This document shows, one piece after another, positions 1 to 9,371 of a stretch of DNA of 64,000 bases (position 1 is the first letter of the stretch; each line of letters begins with the position of its first letter). The notes below the pieces were generated by a model. It saw nothing but the letters and a program-made list of their open reading frames with translations, was not told where the DNA came from and did not search any database. Source of the stretch: a bacterium (GTDB lineage Bacteria; Bacillota; Bacilli; Lactobacillales; Streptococcaceae); assembly GCA_905221115.1 (NCBI GenBank), contig CAJNBX010000007.1, positions 1 to 64,000 on the forward strand, given 5' to 3'. A program made the position numbers and the translations under genes.

Positions 1-115
1 TTTCCACTGGTTTTTAGAATTTTTATCAGACTAACTTCCACTTGGATTAGCGGTGGAACTTAGTTTGGGAATTTACCATTTCAGAAGAGATTCTCTGCCT
101 TTCTTCTCCATTTCA

Positions 116-124
116 TGATATAAT
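116..124 (+). promoter_or_regulatory. Extended -10 promoter of plsY
   Basis: TG-A-TATAAT (TG at 116-117, hexamer 119-124) is a perfect extended -10. Only six bases separate it from the plsY ATG at 131, so the expected transcription start falls on or next to the start codon. The AGGAG at 125-129 lies upstream of the expected +1 and so would not be in the mRNA. Confidence 0.7.
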
Positions 125-130
125 AGGAGT

Positions 131-772
131 ATGATTACAATAGTTTTATTAATCCTAGCTTATCTGCTGGGTTCGATTCCGTCTGGTCTATGGATTGGAC
201 AAGTATTCTTTCAAATCAATCTGCGCGAGCATGGTTCTGGAAATACTGGAACAACCAATACTTTCCGCATTTTAGGAAAGAAAGCGGGAATGGCAACCTT
301 TGTGATTGACTTTTTCAAAGGAACCCTAGCAACCCTTCTTCCAATTATTTCCCATCTTCAAGGGATTTCACCTCTCATCTTTGGACTTTTGGCTGTTATT
401 GGGCATACCTTTCCAATCTTTGCAGGATTTAAGGGTGGCAAGGCTGTCGCAACTAGCGCTGGAGTGATATTCGGATTTGCGCCTATCTTCTGCCTCTACC
501 TTGCGGTTGTTTTCTTTGGAACTCTCTATCTGGGTAGTATGATTTCACTCTCTAGTGTCACAGCATCTATCGCGGCTGTTATCGGCGTTCTACTCTTTCC
601 ACTTTTTGGTTTTATCCTGAGCAACTATGACCCTCTATTCATCGCTATTATCCTAGCTCTTGCTAGCTTGATTATCATTCGGCATAAGGATAATATCACA
701 CGTATCCAGAATAAGACTGAAAATCTTGTTCCTTGGGGATTAAACTTAACCCATCAAAATTCTAAAAAATAA
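131..772 (+). CDS. plsY: Glycerol-3-phosphate acyltransferase PlsY
   Basis: Membrane enzyme that transfers the acyl group of acyl-phosphate to the sn-1 position of glycerol-3-phosphate, the first step of phospholipid synthesis. The 213-residue protein is hydrophobic throughout, with several membrane spans. It shows the family motifs [13 protein letters not shown] (about 34-46, glycine-rich phosphate-binding loop) and [19 protein letters not shown] (about 91-109). Length is normal for the family. The start is fixed by the family N-terminus [11 protein letters not shown]. The -10 box sits so close to this ATG that the mRNA may be leaderless. It is transcribed alone, convergent with the nucleoside transporter operon. 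Confidence 0.96.
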   Translation: MITIVLLILAYLLGSIPSGLWIGQVFFQINLREHGSGNTGTTNTFRILGKKAGMATFVIDFFKGTLATLLPIISHLQGISPLIFGLLAVIGHTFPIFAGFKGGKAVATSAGVIFGFAPIFCLYLAVVFFGTLYLGSMISLSSVTASIAAVIGVLLFPLFGFILSNYDPLFIAIILALASLIIIRHKDNITRIQNKTENLVPWGLNLTHQNSKK

Positions 773-803
773 ACGCCAGTTTGAACAGAACTGACGTTTT
801 TTT
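772..803. terminator. Bidirectional terminator, plsY / nucleoside permease
   Basis: Inverted repeat with arms AACGCCAGTT and AACTGACGTT (one mismatch), a seven-base loop and a run of seven T on the + strand; A residues precede the left arm for the other direction. It lies between convergent genes. Confidence 0.85.
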
Positions 804-809
804 GTATGC

Positions 810-1766
810 TTATTTTGATTTGATATAGTTGATACCATCTGCTTTTGGTGCGACTGCTTTTCCAAAGAAGGCTGCCAAGACAAGAATGGTCAAGACATAA
901 GGTGCGATTTGAAGATAAACCGCAGGAACTCCTTGTAGGAACGGCAATTGAGAGCCGATAACAGCCAAACTTTGTGAAAGTCCAAAGAAGAGACTAGAAA
1001 GCATGGCTCCGATTGGATTCCATTTTCCGAAGATCATCGCAGCAAGAGCGATAAATCCAGGTCCAACAATAGTTGTCACTGAGAAGTTGACTGAGATGGA
1101 TTGAGCATAAATTGCTCCTCCAATTCCACCTAGGAAACCTGAAATAATAACCCCTAAATATCTCATTTTGTAGACATTGATTCCCAAGGTATCCGCTGCT
1201 TGAGGATGTTCACCTACAGAGCGGAGACGAAGACCAAAACGGGTCTTGAAGAGGATAAACCAGGCAAGGAATGAGATGGCAATCGCGATATAACCTAGCA
1301 GACTTGTTGACTTGAAGAAGATATCACCAATCACTGGGATATTTGCCAAGACTGGGAAATCAAAGCGTCCAAAAGTCTGACTTAGGTTGTCTGTTTGTCC
1401 TTTATTATAAAGAACTTTCACCAAGAAAACAGCCAAGGCAGGTGCCATCAAGTTCAAGACAGTACCGCTGACAACATGGTCTGCACGGAAATGAACCGTC
1501 GCTGCTGCGTGAATGATGGAGAAGAGACCTCCAACCAATCCTGCTACAAGCAAGGATAGCCATGGAGTTGCTGCTCCAAATTGTTCTGCAAATTCAAGGT
1601 TAAAGACAACTCCAGAAAAGGCACCCATAACCATAATTCCTTCAAGGCCGACGTTTACGACACCACCACGTTCAGAGAAAACACCACCAATACTTGTAAA
1701 GATGAGGGGCGCTGAGTAAATCAGCATAGAAGACACCAAGAGGGTGAGCAAGGTTGTAATAGACAT
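810..1766 (-). CDS. Nucleoside ABC transporter permease (NupQ-like)
   Basis: Inner-membrane permease of a BMP-family nucleoside importer. The 318-residue protein is highly hydrophobic, with about eight to ten predicted spans. It belongs to the branched-chain-amino-acid/RbsC-like permease superfamily, with the conserved segments GGVVNVGLEGIMVMGAF near residues 32-50 and GVIISGFLGGIGGAIYAQS about 205-223. It is the last gene of the operon: its ATG follows the stop of the other permease by two bases, so the two are probably translationally coupled. The partner lipoprotein at 4498-5550 indicates nucleosides as substrate. The substrate is inferred from family and context. Confidence 0.93.
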   Translation of the reverse strand: MSITTLLTLLVSSMLIYSAPLIFTSIGGVFSERGGVVNVGLEGIMVMGAFSGVVFNLEFAEQFGAATPWLSLLVAGLVGGLFSIIHAAATVHFRADHVVSGTVLNLMAPALAVFLVKVLYNKGQTDNLSQTFGRFDFPVLANIPVIGDIFFKSTSLLGYIAIAISFLAWFILFKTRFGLRLRSVGEHPQAADTLGINVYKMRYLGVIISGFLGGIGGAIYAQSISVNFSVTTIVGPGFIALAAMIFGKWNPIGAMLSSLFFGLSQSLAVIGSQLPFLQGVPAVYLQIAPYVLTILVLAAFFGKAVAPKADGINYIKSK

Positions 1767-1768
1767 CT

Positions 1769-2827
1769 TTACTTACCTCCTTTAACTTGTTTTTTCGGTT
1801 TGACAAAGCGTTCGATAAGGTAATGAACACTGACAAAGAAGATAATAGACGCTGTTACAATGCTGACAAGCTCAGATGGTACCTGTGCCGCATTCATACC
1901 AGGGGCTCCAACTTGGAGAACACCAAATAGGAAGGCTGCAAAGAGAATACCAATTGGTGAGTTTGCCGCAAGCAGACTAACCGCCATCCCGTTAAATCCA
2001 ACAGCCAATGACGCACCTTGAACATAGACGTTCTGGAAGGTTCCAAGTCCTTCAACAGCACCACCAAGGCCAGCCAAGGCACCTGATATGATCATTGAGA
2101 GGATAATCGTTCGTTTAGCAGAAATACCAGCATATTCTGAAGCATGTGGATTAAGACCAACCGCACGGATTTCAAAACCAAGAGTTGTTTTCTTGAGCAT
2201 GAACCAAATAACTGCAACAGCAATGATGGCAAAGAAAATACCAATATTCATCCGCGAATTACCAGTCAACTCAGCTAACCAAGGTGTCTGATAGGTTGCA
2301 TTAGCCCCAACACGAATCGTAGAATCTGTACTTTGCATAAAGTCTTTAGGGAAGGCATGGATAAAGGCATTTCCTACATACAAGACGATATAGTTCATCA
2401 TGATGGTTACGATAACCTCTGACGTCCCTAGATAGGCTCTCAGAATACCCGGAATCGCTCCGACAATTCCACCAGCAATCAAGGCAATCACGATGGTTGC
2501 TAGAATCATCAAGGGACGCGGCATATCAGGATGCGATAAGGCAAACCAACCACTGAGAATCCAACCAGCCAAAGCCTGACCAGGAAGTCCGACGTTAAAG
2601 AAACCAGCTCGACTGGCAACGGCAAAACCAAGACCAATCAAGACCAGAGGACCCATAGCACGGAAGATTTCCCCAATCCCACGTAGACTACCAAAGGCTG
2701 TATAGAACAATTCTTCGTAGCCCCAAATAGCATCATAACCGAAGATCCACATGACAATGGCTCCAAGTAAAATTCCTAGGAAGACAGAAATCAAGGGAAC
2801 CGAAATTTGTTGTAATTTTTTAGACAT
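1769..2827 (-). CDS. Nucleoside ABC transporter permease (NupP-like)
   Basis: Second permease subunit of the nucleoside importer, about 352 residues with many membrane spans; GFFNVGLPGQALAGWILSG and SGALAGLGGAVEGLG are family-conserved stretches. The start is placed at MSKKLQQ (ATG 2825-2827) because AAGGAGA lies eight bases upstream. A longer reading from 2854 would begin inside the ATPase gene with no ribosome site. With this start it overlaps the ATPase gene by eight bases, a coupled arrangement that fits equimolar subunits. Confidence 0.93.
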   Translation of the reverse strand: MSKKLQQISVPLISVFLGILLGAIVMWIFGYDAIWGYEELFYTAFGSLRGIGEIFRAMGPLVLIGLGFAVASRAGFFNVGLPGQALAGWILSGWFALSHPDMPRPLMILATIVIALIAGGIVGAIPGILRAYLGTSEVIVTIMMNYIVLYVGNAFIHAFPKDFMQSTDSTIRVGANATYQTPWLAELTGNSRMNIGIFFAIIAVAVIWFMLKKTTLGFEIRAVGLNPHASEYAGISAKRTIILSMIISGALAGLGGAVEGLGTFQNVYVQGASLAVGFNGMAVSLLAANSPIGILFAAFLFGVLQVGAPGMNAAQVPSELVSIVTASIIFFVSVHYLIERFVKPKKQVKGGK

Positions 2828-4355
2828 CACTCTTCTCCTTTCCCAAGTTTCCACCAGCCATCAAGACACCAAGTTCTTGTTTATTGGTTGTTTCTGGTGA
2901 TACAATACCTTGAATCTTACCATCATGGATAACGGCAATCCGGTCTGAGACGTTTAAAATCTCATCCAATTCAAAGCTGACAACAAGGACAGCCTTGCCA
3001 TTATCACGCTCTTCAATCAAGCGTTTGTGGATATATTCAATGGCACCGACATCCAAACCACGAGTTGGCTGGCTGACGATAAGGAGATCAGGATCACGAT
3101 CAATTTCACGAGCAATAATTGCTTTTTGTTGATTTCCTCCTGAGAGTGCAGCTGCAGGAACAAATTCACTGGCAGCACGAACATCAAATTCTTCCATTAG
3201 CTTTTTAGCATAAGAAGTAATATTTGAATAGTTCAAAATTCCATTTTTACTATGTGGTTCTTTATAGTAGGTTTGAAGGGCAATATTTTCGGAAATCATC
3301 ATTTCCAAAATCAAACCATCACGGTGACGGTCTTCTGGAACGTGCCCAACACTCAACTCTGTAATCTGACGTGGGTGCAAACCTACAATTGAATCTCCTT
3401 TTAGCTCAATGCTACCAGATTCAACCTTGCGAAGACCTGTGATGGCTTGAATCAGTTCAGACTGACCATTCCCATCAATCCCCGCAATACCAACAATCTC
3501 TCCAGAACGAACATCCAAGGACAGATTTTTAACAGCTGGAACACCGCGGTTTTCATTGACCACCAAGTCTTTAATAGACAAGACCACTTCTTTTGGTTGA
3601 GAGGCTTGTTTCTCTGTTTTAAAGGAAACAGAACGTCCTACCATCATTTCCGCCAAATCAGCATTGGTAGCCCCTGCAATTTCGACAGTTTCAATTGATT
3701 TCCCACGACGGATAACTGTAACTCGGTCAGAAACTGCACGAATCTCGTCCAACTTGTGGGTAATCAAGATAATTGATTTCCCTTCTTTGACAAGATTTTT
3801 CAAAATAGCCATCAACTCATCAATTTCTGATGGAGTCAAGACAGCCGTTGGTTCGTCAAAGATAAGGATATCAGCCCCCCGATAAAGGGTTTTTAAAATT
3901 TCTACACGTTGTTGGGCTCCAACTGAGATATCTGCTACCTTGGCAGAAGGGTCAACAGCTAAGCCATAACGTTCAGAAAGAGCCTTGATTTCTTTGCTAG
4001 CTCCAGCGATATCTAGCACACCATTTTTAGTCAATTCACTACCTAAAATGATGTTTTCAGCCACTGTGAAGGCTTCTACCAACATAAAGTGCTGGTGAAC
4101 CATTCCGATTCCCAAGCCAGCTGCTTTAGATGGTGAGTCGAGGTTAACAACTTGTCCGTTGACCGCGATTTCACCACTAGTTGGTTCAAGAAGCCCTGCT
4201 AGCATGTTCATGAGCGTGGACTTTCCAGCCCCATTTTCTCCTAAAAGTGCATGAATTTCACCTTTTCGTAGGTGCAGGTTGATTTTGTCGTTGGCAACAA
4301 ATTCACCAAACACCTTGGTAATATCACGCATCTCAATGACATTTTCGTGTGCCAT
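2820..4355 (-). CDS. Nucleoside ABC transporter ATPase (NupO-like, two NBDs)
   Basis: ATP-binding subunit energising the two permeases. The 511-residue protein has two fused nucleotide-binding domains, as in RbsA/NupO. Domain 1 has Walker A GENGAGKST (39-47), signature ISVGAQQRVEI and Walker B ILIFDEPTA. Domain 2 has a degenerate Walker A GIDGNGQSE, a good signature ALSGGNQQKAI and Walker B LLIVSQPTRG, where Gln replaces the catalytic Glu. That asymmetry is usual in this family, so domain 2 is probably not the main hydrolysis site. The start is MAHEN, preceded by AAGGAAGAG. A gap of about 140 bp with a hairpin separates it from the lipoprotein gene. Confidence 0.95.
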   Translation of the reverse strand: MAHENVIEMRDITKVFGEFVANDKINLHLRKGEIHALLGENGAGKSTLMNMLAGLLEPTSGEIAVNGQVVNLDSPSKAAGLGIGMVHQHFMLVEAFTVAENIILGSELTKNGVLDIAGASKEIKALSERYGLAVDPSAKVADISVGAQQRVEILKTLYRGADILIFDEPTAVLTPSEIDELMAILKNLVKEGKSIILITHKLDEIRAVSDRVTVIRRGKSIETVEIAGATNADLAEMMVGRSVSFKTEKQASQPKEVVLSIKDLVVNENRGVPAVKNLSLDVRSGEIVGIAGIDGNGQSELIQAITGLRKVESGSIELKGDSIVGLHPRQITELSVGHVPEDRHRDGLILEMMISENIALQTYYKEPHSKNGILNYSNITSYAKKLMEEFDVRAASEFVPAAALSGGNQQKAIIAREIDRDPDLLIVSQPTRGLDVGAIEYIHKRLIEERDNGKAVLVVSFELDEILNVSDRIAVIHDGKIQGIVSPETTNKQELGVLMAGGNLGKEKSDV

Positions 4356-4456
4356 GTGCTCTTCCTTTCAGAGTCTTATTTTATTTCAATAAAACTTGCT
4401 AGTTTGTATAGTAGCAAGCTTTACTGAGACAAAATGACTTTGTCTCAACTCTTAAA

Positions 4457-4475
4457 AAGCGGCCGATGGCCGCTT
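4457..4475 (-). terminator. Intercistronic hairpin between pnrA and the ATPase gene
   Basis: Perfect 8-bp arms AAGCGGCC and GGCCGCTT around a three-base loop, followed on the minus strand by only a short T run. It looks like a leaky terminator or mRNA-stabilising hairpin that would leave more lipoprotein than transporter transcript. Confidence 0.6.
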
Positions 4476-4497
4476 CCTAAGAAATAACCTCCATCCA

Positions 4498-5550
4498 TTA
4501 TTTTTCAGGAACTTTTACGCTTCCATCAAGGATTTTAGCTTTAGCATCTTCGACAGCTTTTTTACCTTCTTCTGAAAGGTTTGTCACTGCCAAGTCAACC
4601 CCTTTATCTTTCAATGAGTAAACGATCACTTGACCGCCAGGGAATTCACCTTTTTCTGCCTTGTTAGAAATATCTTTTACAGTTGTACCAACTTGTTTCA
4701 AAGTAGATACAAGAACAAAGTTTGATTCTTTACCATCTTTAGAAGTGTATTTACCTTCTGCTTCTTGGTCACGGTCAACACCGATAACCCAAACTTTTTC
4801 ATTTTCAGGACGGCTTTCGTTAAGTGATTTTGCTTCTGCAAAGACACCTGCACCTGTACCACCAGCTACTTGGTAAACAATATCTGCACCAGCTGCGTAT
4901 TGTGCGGCTGCAATTGTTTTACCTTTAGCAGCATCACCAAATGAACCAGCATAGTCAACTTGTACTTTGATAGATGGGTCTACTGAGGCAACACCAGCCT
5001 TGAATCCTGCTTCAAAACGAGAGATAACTTCTGACTCCATACCACCTACAAAACCAACTTGTTTTGTTTTAGTTGTTTTGGCTGCGGCCACACCAGCAAG
5101 GTAACCTGACTCATTATCAGCAAATGTTACACTAGCAACATTCTTTTTATCTTTAATCACATCATCAATCAAAACATAGTTCAAATCAGTGTGCTCTTCT
5201 GCTGCATCTTTAACTGCATTGTGAAGGGCAAAACCAACACCGAAGATTAGGTTGTAACTTCCAGCCGCTTGTTGCAAGTTGTTAGCGTAGTCAGCTTCAC
5301 TTGTTGATTGGAAGTAAGTGAAACCTTTATCTTTTGAAAGATTGTGTTCTTTACCCCAGTCTTGCAAACCTTCCCAAGCTGATTGGTTGAATGATTTGTC
5401 ATCAACACCACCAGTATCAGTGACGATTGCTGCTTTTGTCTTCACATCAGAAGATGAAGCTGCGTTACGAGAAGAGCGGTTACCACATGCAGCAAGTCCA
5501 ACTGCTGCCACTGCAACTAGACCAAGGCCTAGCCATTGTTTCTTGTTCAT
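4498..5550 (-). CDS. pnrA: Nucleoside-binding lipoprotein PnrA (BMP family)
   Basis: Extracellular substrate-binding lipoprotein that captures nucleosides for the adjoining importer. The mature protein is a Bmp/PnrA periplasmic-binding fold. With the start at MNKKQWLG (ATG 5548-5550, preceded by AGGAGG) it has a lipoprotein signal peptide with lipobox LAAC and Cys22 as the lipidated residue, then a Ser/Asn-rich linker. Family segments include DTGGVDDKSFNQSAWEGL and VGFVGGMESEVISRFEAGF. Upstream extension to 5589 has no ribosome site. The gene sits in the middle of the salvage operon, directly after cdd, which supports nucleoside uptake followed by breakdown. Confidence 0.94.
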   Translation of the reverse strand: MNKKQWLGLGLVAVAAVGLAACGNRSSRNAASSSDVKTKAAIVTDTGGVDDKSFNQSAWEGLQDWGKEHNLSKDKGFTYFQSTSEADYANNLQQAAGSYNLIFGVGFALHNAVKDAAEEHTDLNYVLIDDVIKDKKNVASVTFADNESGYLAGVAAAKTTKTKQVGFVGGMESEVISRFEAGFKAGVASVDPSIKVQVDYAGSFGDAAKGKTIAAAQYAAGADIVYQVAGGTGAGVFAEAKSLNESRPENEKVWVIGVDRDQEAEGKYTSKDGKESNFVLVSTLKQVGTTVKDISNKAEKGEFPGGQVIVYSLKDKGVDLAVTNLSEEGKKAVEDAKAKILDGSVKVPEK

Positions 5551-5639
5551 TACTGAACCTCCTAAATAAGATGTGCAACGATGTTGCAAGTATGGATTGA
5601 TTGGTCACAAGGACCGTGCCACTCAAAGAGCGACTCAGA

Positions 5640-6029
5640 CTAGTTTAAGTCTGTAAAAGAATATGGAAGTAATTCCCCGACCGTCATCTCGACCGTCGAT
5701 TTATCTTTTGCGACTAAGGTCACTTTTAGATCTTGTTCAAAAAATTCGACCATTACTTGGCGACAAGCACCACATGGTGAAATCGGTTTTTCAGTTTGAC
5801 CATAAACAATCAGCTCTGAAAATTCTCTTTGCCCTTCAGATACAGCCTTAAAAATGGCTGTTCTCTCACCGCAATTGGTCAAAGGATAGCTAGCATTTTC
5901 GATATTCACTCCCGTGTAAACACTTCCGTCTTTGGCTACTAAAACTGCTCCGATAGGAAAGTGAGAATAGGGGACGTAGGCATGTTTGCTGGTTTCAATT
6001 GCCAGTTCAATCAACTCAGTAGTCGCCAT
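5640..6029 (-). CDS. cdd: Cytidine deaminase
   Basis: Zinc enzyme converting cytidine and deoxycytidine to uridine and deoxyuridine, feeding the pyrimidine phosphorylase encoded two genes upstream. The 129-residue length matches the small tetrameric class. Zinc ligands and the proton-shuttle Glu are visible: C53-G-E55 in [12 protein letters not shown] and C86-G-A-C89 in PCGACRQV. Its start overlaps the end of deoC by 14 bases, so the genes are coupled. Confidence 0.97.
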   Translation of the reverse strand: MATTELIELAIETSKHAYVPYSHFPIGAVLVAKDGSVYTGVNIENASYPLTNCGERTAIFKAVSEGQREFSELIVYGQTEKPISPCGACRQVMVEFFEQDLKVTLVAKDKSTVEMTVGELLPYSFTDLN

Positions 6030-6678
6030 CAGCCAATTCTCCTTTTAAAATGGCTACCCCAGCTGACGTTCCAATACGGGTCGCCCCTGCTTCCACAAAG
6101 GCAAGAGCATCCTCATAAGAACGAGCTCCACCGGCAGCCTTGACACCCATTTCTGGTCCAACTGTTTCACGCATTAATTGAACATCCGCTATCGTAGCGC
6201 CACCAGTTGAAAAGCCAGTGGATGTTTTGACAAAGTCAGCTCCCGCTTTTTGGGCTAATTGACAAGCCACAATTTTTTCTTGGTCTGTCAATAAGCAAGC
6301 TTCAATGATGACTTTAACCAACTTGTCACCACTTGCTTCCACAACAGCACGAATGTCCGATTCAACCAAATCAAGATTACCTGATTTGAGGGCACCGACA
6401 TTGATCACCATATCAATCTCATCTGCACCATTTTGGATAGCTTCTTTGGTTTCAAATGCTTTCACAGCTGAAGTTGTTACTCCCAAAGGGAAACCAACTA
6501 CTGTGCAAACCTTGACATCTGTGCCTTCAAGCCCTTTTTTAGCATGTTCAACCCAGGTCGGATTGACGCAAACACTGGCAAAATCATACTCCCTAGCTTC
6601 AGACAACAAACAATCAATTTGATTTTCTGTCGCATCTTGTTTTAAAAGCGTATGATCGATATATTTATTTAATTTCAT
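6016..6678 (-). CDS. deoC: Deoxyribose-phosphate aldolase
   Basis: Class I aldolase splitting 2-deoxyribose-5-phosphate to glyceraldehyde-3-phosphate and acetaldehyde, the last step of deoxynucleoside breakdown. At 220 residues it has the standard length. The Schiff-base lysine is K151 in [11 protein letters not shown]; the second lysine K180 (GVKAAGG) and D89 ([11 protein letters not shown]) complete the active site. It lies between pdp and cdd in the same operon, where substrate is supplied by pdp and the phosphopentomutase encoded at 19-20 kb. Confidence 0.97.
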   Translation of the reverse strand: MKLNKYIDHTLLKQDATENQIDCLLSEAREYDFASVCVNPTWVEHAKKGLEGTDVKVCTVVGFPLGVTTSAVKAFETKEAIQNGADEIDMVINVGALKSGNLDLVESDIRAVVEASGDKLVKVIIEACLLTDQEKIVACQLAQKAGADFVKTSTGFSTGGATIADVQLMRETVGPEMGVKAAGGARSYEDALAFVEAGATRIGTSAGVAILKGELADGDY

Positions 6679-6697
6679 ATTCGGATTCTCCTGCGGT

Positions 6698-7975
6698 TTA
6701 TGAGATAATTTCTATAATTTCTCGTAAACTTTGCACCCTATCATTTATTTTAACATATTTTTGAAAATCTGTAACTAGCTGAGGAGAAATTTTTCCATTT
6801 GTGTATACTTTTGCAACAATTTCTCCCTTTTGAACGGAATCTCCAACCTTCTTTTCAAAAACAATTCCTGTTTCATAGTCCAAGGTATCAGACTTAACTG
6901 CACGGCCTGCCCCCAGTCTCATGGCATAAAGGCCAAAGTCCATAGCTGGAAGAGCTGAAATGACACCCATTTCCTGAGCAGGGATTTCCACCACATGGGC
7001 CACATTAACTGGACGGTAGAGGTCTTCCAAGTCCCCACCTTGGGCTTGCACCATTTCCTCAAACTTAGCCAGTGCTTGACCATTTTCAAGATGTTGGCGA
7101 ACTTCTTCAACTGTTTTATTTACATTTGCCAGACCAAGCATAATTTGAGCCAATTCACAGATGAAGTGGGTAATATCCTGACGGCCTTGCCCTTGTAAAA
7201 TCTCCAATGCTTCAAGGATCTCCAGACGATTTCCAATCGCTCGTCCCAAGGGCTGACTCATATCCGTAATCACTGCTACCGTCTTTCGACCAACTGCCTT
7301 ACCAAGTTCCACCATGGTTTGAGCCAGTTCACGTGCCTCATCAACCGTTTTCATGAAGGCACCCTCACCGACAGTTACGTCTAGCAAAATAGCATCCGCC
7401 CCTGCCGCAATTTTCTTGCTCATCACCGAACTCGCAATCAAAGGAATCGTGTCGACAGTTGCGGTCACATCACGGAGGGCATAGAGAAGCTTATCTGCTT
7501 TGACAAGCTGGTCTGATTGCCCAATGACAGATACACCAATATCCTGAACTTGACGAATGAAATCTTCTTGACTGCGCTCGACTTGATAGCCCTTAATGGA
7601 CTCCAATTTATCAATTGTCCCACCAGTATGGCCGAGACCACGACCACTCATTTTTGCCACAGGCACACCAAAACTAGCAACAAGAGGAGCTAAAATCAAG
7701 GTTATCTTATCACCAACACCACCTGTAGAATGCTTATCAACCTTAACCCCATCAATAGCGGATAAATCAAACTCTTGCCCTGTCTTGACCATTTTCATAG
7801 TTAGGTCAGAGATTTCTCGTGTCGTCATTCCTTTAAAATAAACAGCCATAGCAAAGGCAGACATCTGATAATCAGGAACAGTTCCTGACACATAGCCTTC
7901 AACTAACCATTCAATTTCACTCGAAGTCAGTTCTTGACCATCTCGTTTTTTTTGGATTAAATCAACTGCTCTCAT
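6698..7975 (-). CDS. pdp: Pyrimidine-nucleoside phosphorylase
   Basis: Phosphorolyses uridine, deoxyuridine and thymidine to base plus (deoxy)ribose-1-phosphate. The 425-residue protein shows the family hallmarks [14 protein letters not shown] (about 81-94) for phosphate binding and [19 protein letters not shown] (about 108-126), the thymidine/pyrimidine phosphorylase signature. Whether it is strictly thymidine phosphorylase (deoA) or the broader Pdp cannot be decided by eye; Gram-positive enzymes of this length are usually Pdp. Its ATG overlaps the stop of the upstream methyltransferase by four bases. Confidence 0.95.
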   Translation of the reverse strand: MRAVDLIQKKRDGQELTSSEIEWLVEGYVSGTVPDYQMSAFAMAVYFKGMTTREISDLTMKMVKTGQEFDLSAIDGVKVDKHSTGGVGDKITLILAPLVASFGVPVAKMSGRGLGHTGGTIDKLESIKGYQVERSQEDFIRQVQDIGVSVIGQSDQLVKADKLLYALRDVTATVDTIPLIASSVMSKKIAAGADAILLDVTVGEGAFMKTVDEARELAQTMVELGKAVGRKTVAVITDMSQPLGRAIGNRLEILEALEILQGQGRQDITHFICELAQIMLGLANVNKTVEEVRQHLENGQALAKFEEMVQAQGGDLEDLYRPVNVAHVVEIPAQEMGVISALPAMDFGLYAMRLGAGRAVKSDTLDYETGIVFEKKVGDSVQKGEIVAKVYTNGKISPQLVTDFQKYVKINDRVQSLREIIEIIS

Positions 7976-8562
7976 TCCTTCACACTTCTAAGGATATAGT
8001 ATCCCTTGTCTTTTTTGACGATTTCACAATTGCCAAACACTTCCTCCATCTTTGACTTGGCGCTTGGAGCCCCTTGTTTTTTCTGGATAACAATTGTTAA
8101 ATCCCCACCAGTTTCCAAGAAATCTTTACTTTTCTCAATGATTTCATGAACCACTTGCTTACCTGCACGGATAGGGGGATTGGAAATGACATGGTCAAAT
8201 TTCCCTTCAACTTGTTCATAGATGTTGGACTGGAAAATCGTCGCTTCTACTTTATTTCGTTCAGCATTTTGTCGCGCCAAATCCAAGGCACGATTATTGA
8301 TATCGACCATGGTAGCCTGAACGCCATAAGCCTTAGCTAAGGACAAACCCAAAGGCCCGTAACCACAGCCTACATCAAGGACAGTTTCTCCTTGATTGAC
8401 CTCAAGACACTTGAGCAAGAGTTGACTTCCAAAGTCAATCATTTTCTTGCTAAAAACACCCGCATCCGTTAAAAAGGTCATTTTTTGTCCCAACAAGTCC
8501 ACTCTCAACTCATGAATGTCGTGAGCAGCGTCAGGATTTTCTGCATAATACATTTTACTCAT
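7972..8562 (-). CDS. Class I SAM-dependent methyltransferase (RsmC-like)
   Basis: The 196-residue protein has a single MTS/RsmC-like domain: SAM-binding motif I DVGCGYGPLG (about 60-69) and motif IV SNPPIRAG, the (N/D)PPx signature of methyltransferases acting on exocyclic amino groups of nucleic-acid bases. It may modify 16S rRNA, but the target is not shown here. It is the first gene of the nucleoside salvage operon, four bases overlapping pdp. The first ATG lies seven bases after a good extended -10, so the message may be leaderless. An alternative ATG three codons later also lacks a ribosome site. Confidence 0.85.
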   Translation of the reverse strand: MSKMYYAENPDAAHDIHELRVDLLGQKMTFLTDAGVFSKKMIDFGSQLLLKCLEVNQGETVLDVGCGYGPLGLSLAKAYGVQATMVDINNRALDLARQNAERNKVEATIFQSNIYEQVEGKFDHVISNPPIRAGKQVVHEIIEKSKDFLETGGDLTIVIQKKQGAPSAKSKMEEVFGNCEIVKKDKGYYILRSVKE

Positions 8563-8568
8563 GAAACT

Positions 8569-8598
8569 ATTTTACCATAATTTGACTTAAATTGTAAA
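8569..8598 (-). promoter_or_regulatory. Promoter of the nucleoside salvage operon
   Basis: On the minus strand: TTTACA (8593-8598), an 18-base spacer ending TGG, then TAAAAT (8569-8574), giving an extended -10. Six bases separate the hexamer from the ATG at 8562, so the predicted +1 coincides with the start codon. Confidence 0.7.
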
Positions 8599-8767
8599 TC
8601 GTTTACAAATTGATAATGAAACGAAAAAGACTGAAGAAAGCTAGTAGGTAAAACCTTTTCTTCAATCTCTTTCAACACTTATAAATAATAAGCCATTTAG
8701 AACTAGAAATATCATAATCAGGATAAAACAGCAAATTTATCATTTATAATTAGGCTCATTTTTATGA

Positions 8768-9171
8768 CTATTGCTTAACCTTCAGATACTTAATTATCAA
8801 CAAAATTCCCAACAAGATGTTTAGATAAAAGCCCAACTGATACGTTTTTGTCAGGAATTCCAAACTTGTCCAAAGTCGTATCAAATCTTCTAGTGACATG
8901 CGGAAGAAATAACCCTCTGTAGCAATCCATAGAACTAAAAAGAAATAACTACCAGCAGCAAGCCATTTCGTCCACCGTTTTTTTAGTAAGAAAGTAATTA
9001 AGAGCGAACAGATAAAGATAGCTGTTACAATAGCATGTTCCATCAAAAAAGTAAAACCGTAATAGATTTCCACAAAGCGTCTACCATTATCTGCATTGGC
9101 TCCTTTTATAAAAGGTAAGGCAAAACTTAAAATAAAACAGAGTTCAAATATATAACTTTTAATATTTTCAT
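8768..9171 (-). pseudogene. Small membrane protein with an N-terminal frameshift
   Basis: A hydrophobic protein with about three to four membrane spans and no recognised domain. The long frame is open from the CAT codon at 9170 down to 8768 but has no ATG near its 5' end and begins only at a GTG (9073) with no ribosome site. A strong AGGAGG precedes the ATG at 9171, but that frame stops after 14 codons. Adding one A to the AAAA run right after this ATG joins the two frames into one protein of about 133 residues beginning MKNIKSYIFEL. I therefore read it as one gene with a single-A deletion: a recent pseudogene, a slippage-controlled gene or a sequencing error. Confidence 0.7.
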
Positions 9172-9280
9172 GTCACACCTCCTATAAGTTGTGAACCCCA
9201 AAGCCCCCTTTATTAGCTTATAAGTCAGGAGAAAGTAGCTCCTACTTCATGACTAAATTGTTCAGTTTCTATCTACATCT

Positions 9281-9309
9281 ATTATATAATATTGACTGAC
9301 CACATTCAA
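9281..9309 (-). promoter_or_regulatory. Promoter of the frameshifted membrane gene
   Basis: TTGAAT (9304-9309), a 17-base spacer and TATAAT (9281-9286) on the minus strand. The leader of about 100 bases contains a hairpin GAAGTAG-GAG-CTACTTTC before the AGGAGG site. Confidence 0.5.
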
Positions 9310-9337
9310 GAAACCGCTTTATTTTTTTAGTTTTTTA

Positions 9338-9346
9338 TGGTATGAT
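9338..9346 (+). promoter_or_regulatory. Extended -10 promoter of coaA
   Basis: TG-G-TATGAT (hexamer 9341-9346) with no clear -35. The predicted start near 9353 gives a short leader carrying AGGGGA before the ATG at 9372. Confidence 0.6.
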
Positions 9347-9371
9347 AGACAAAATATCTAGGGGAAAACAA

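Noticed and set aside
1..115. Inverted repeat TTCCAC...GTGGAA near 36-58
   Set aside because: No T run and no gene ends here; could be the edge of a neighbouring feature outside the window, so not annotated.
2820..2854. Longer N-terminus for the NupP-like permease
   Set aside because: The extra nine codons lie within the ATPase gene and lack a ribosome site; AAGGAGA supports the 2827 start.
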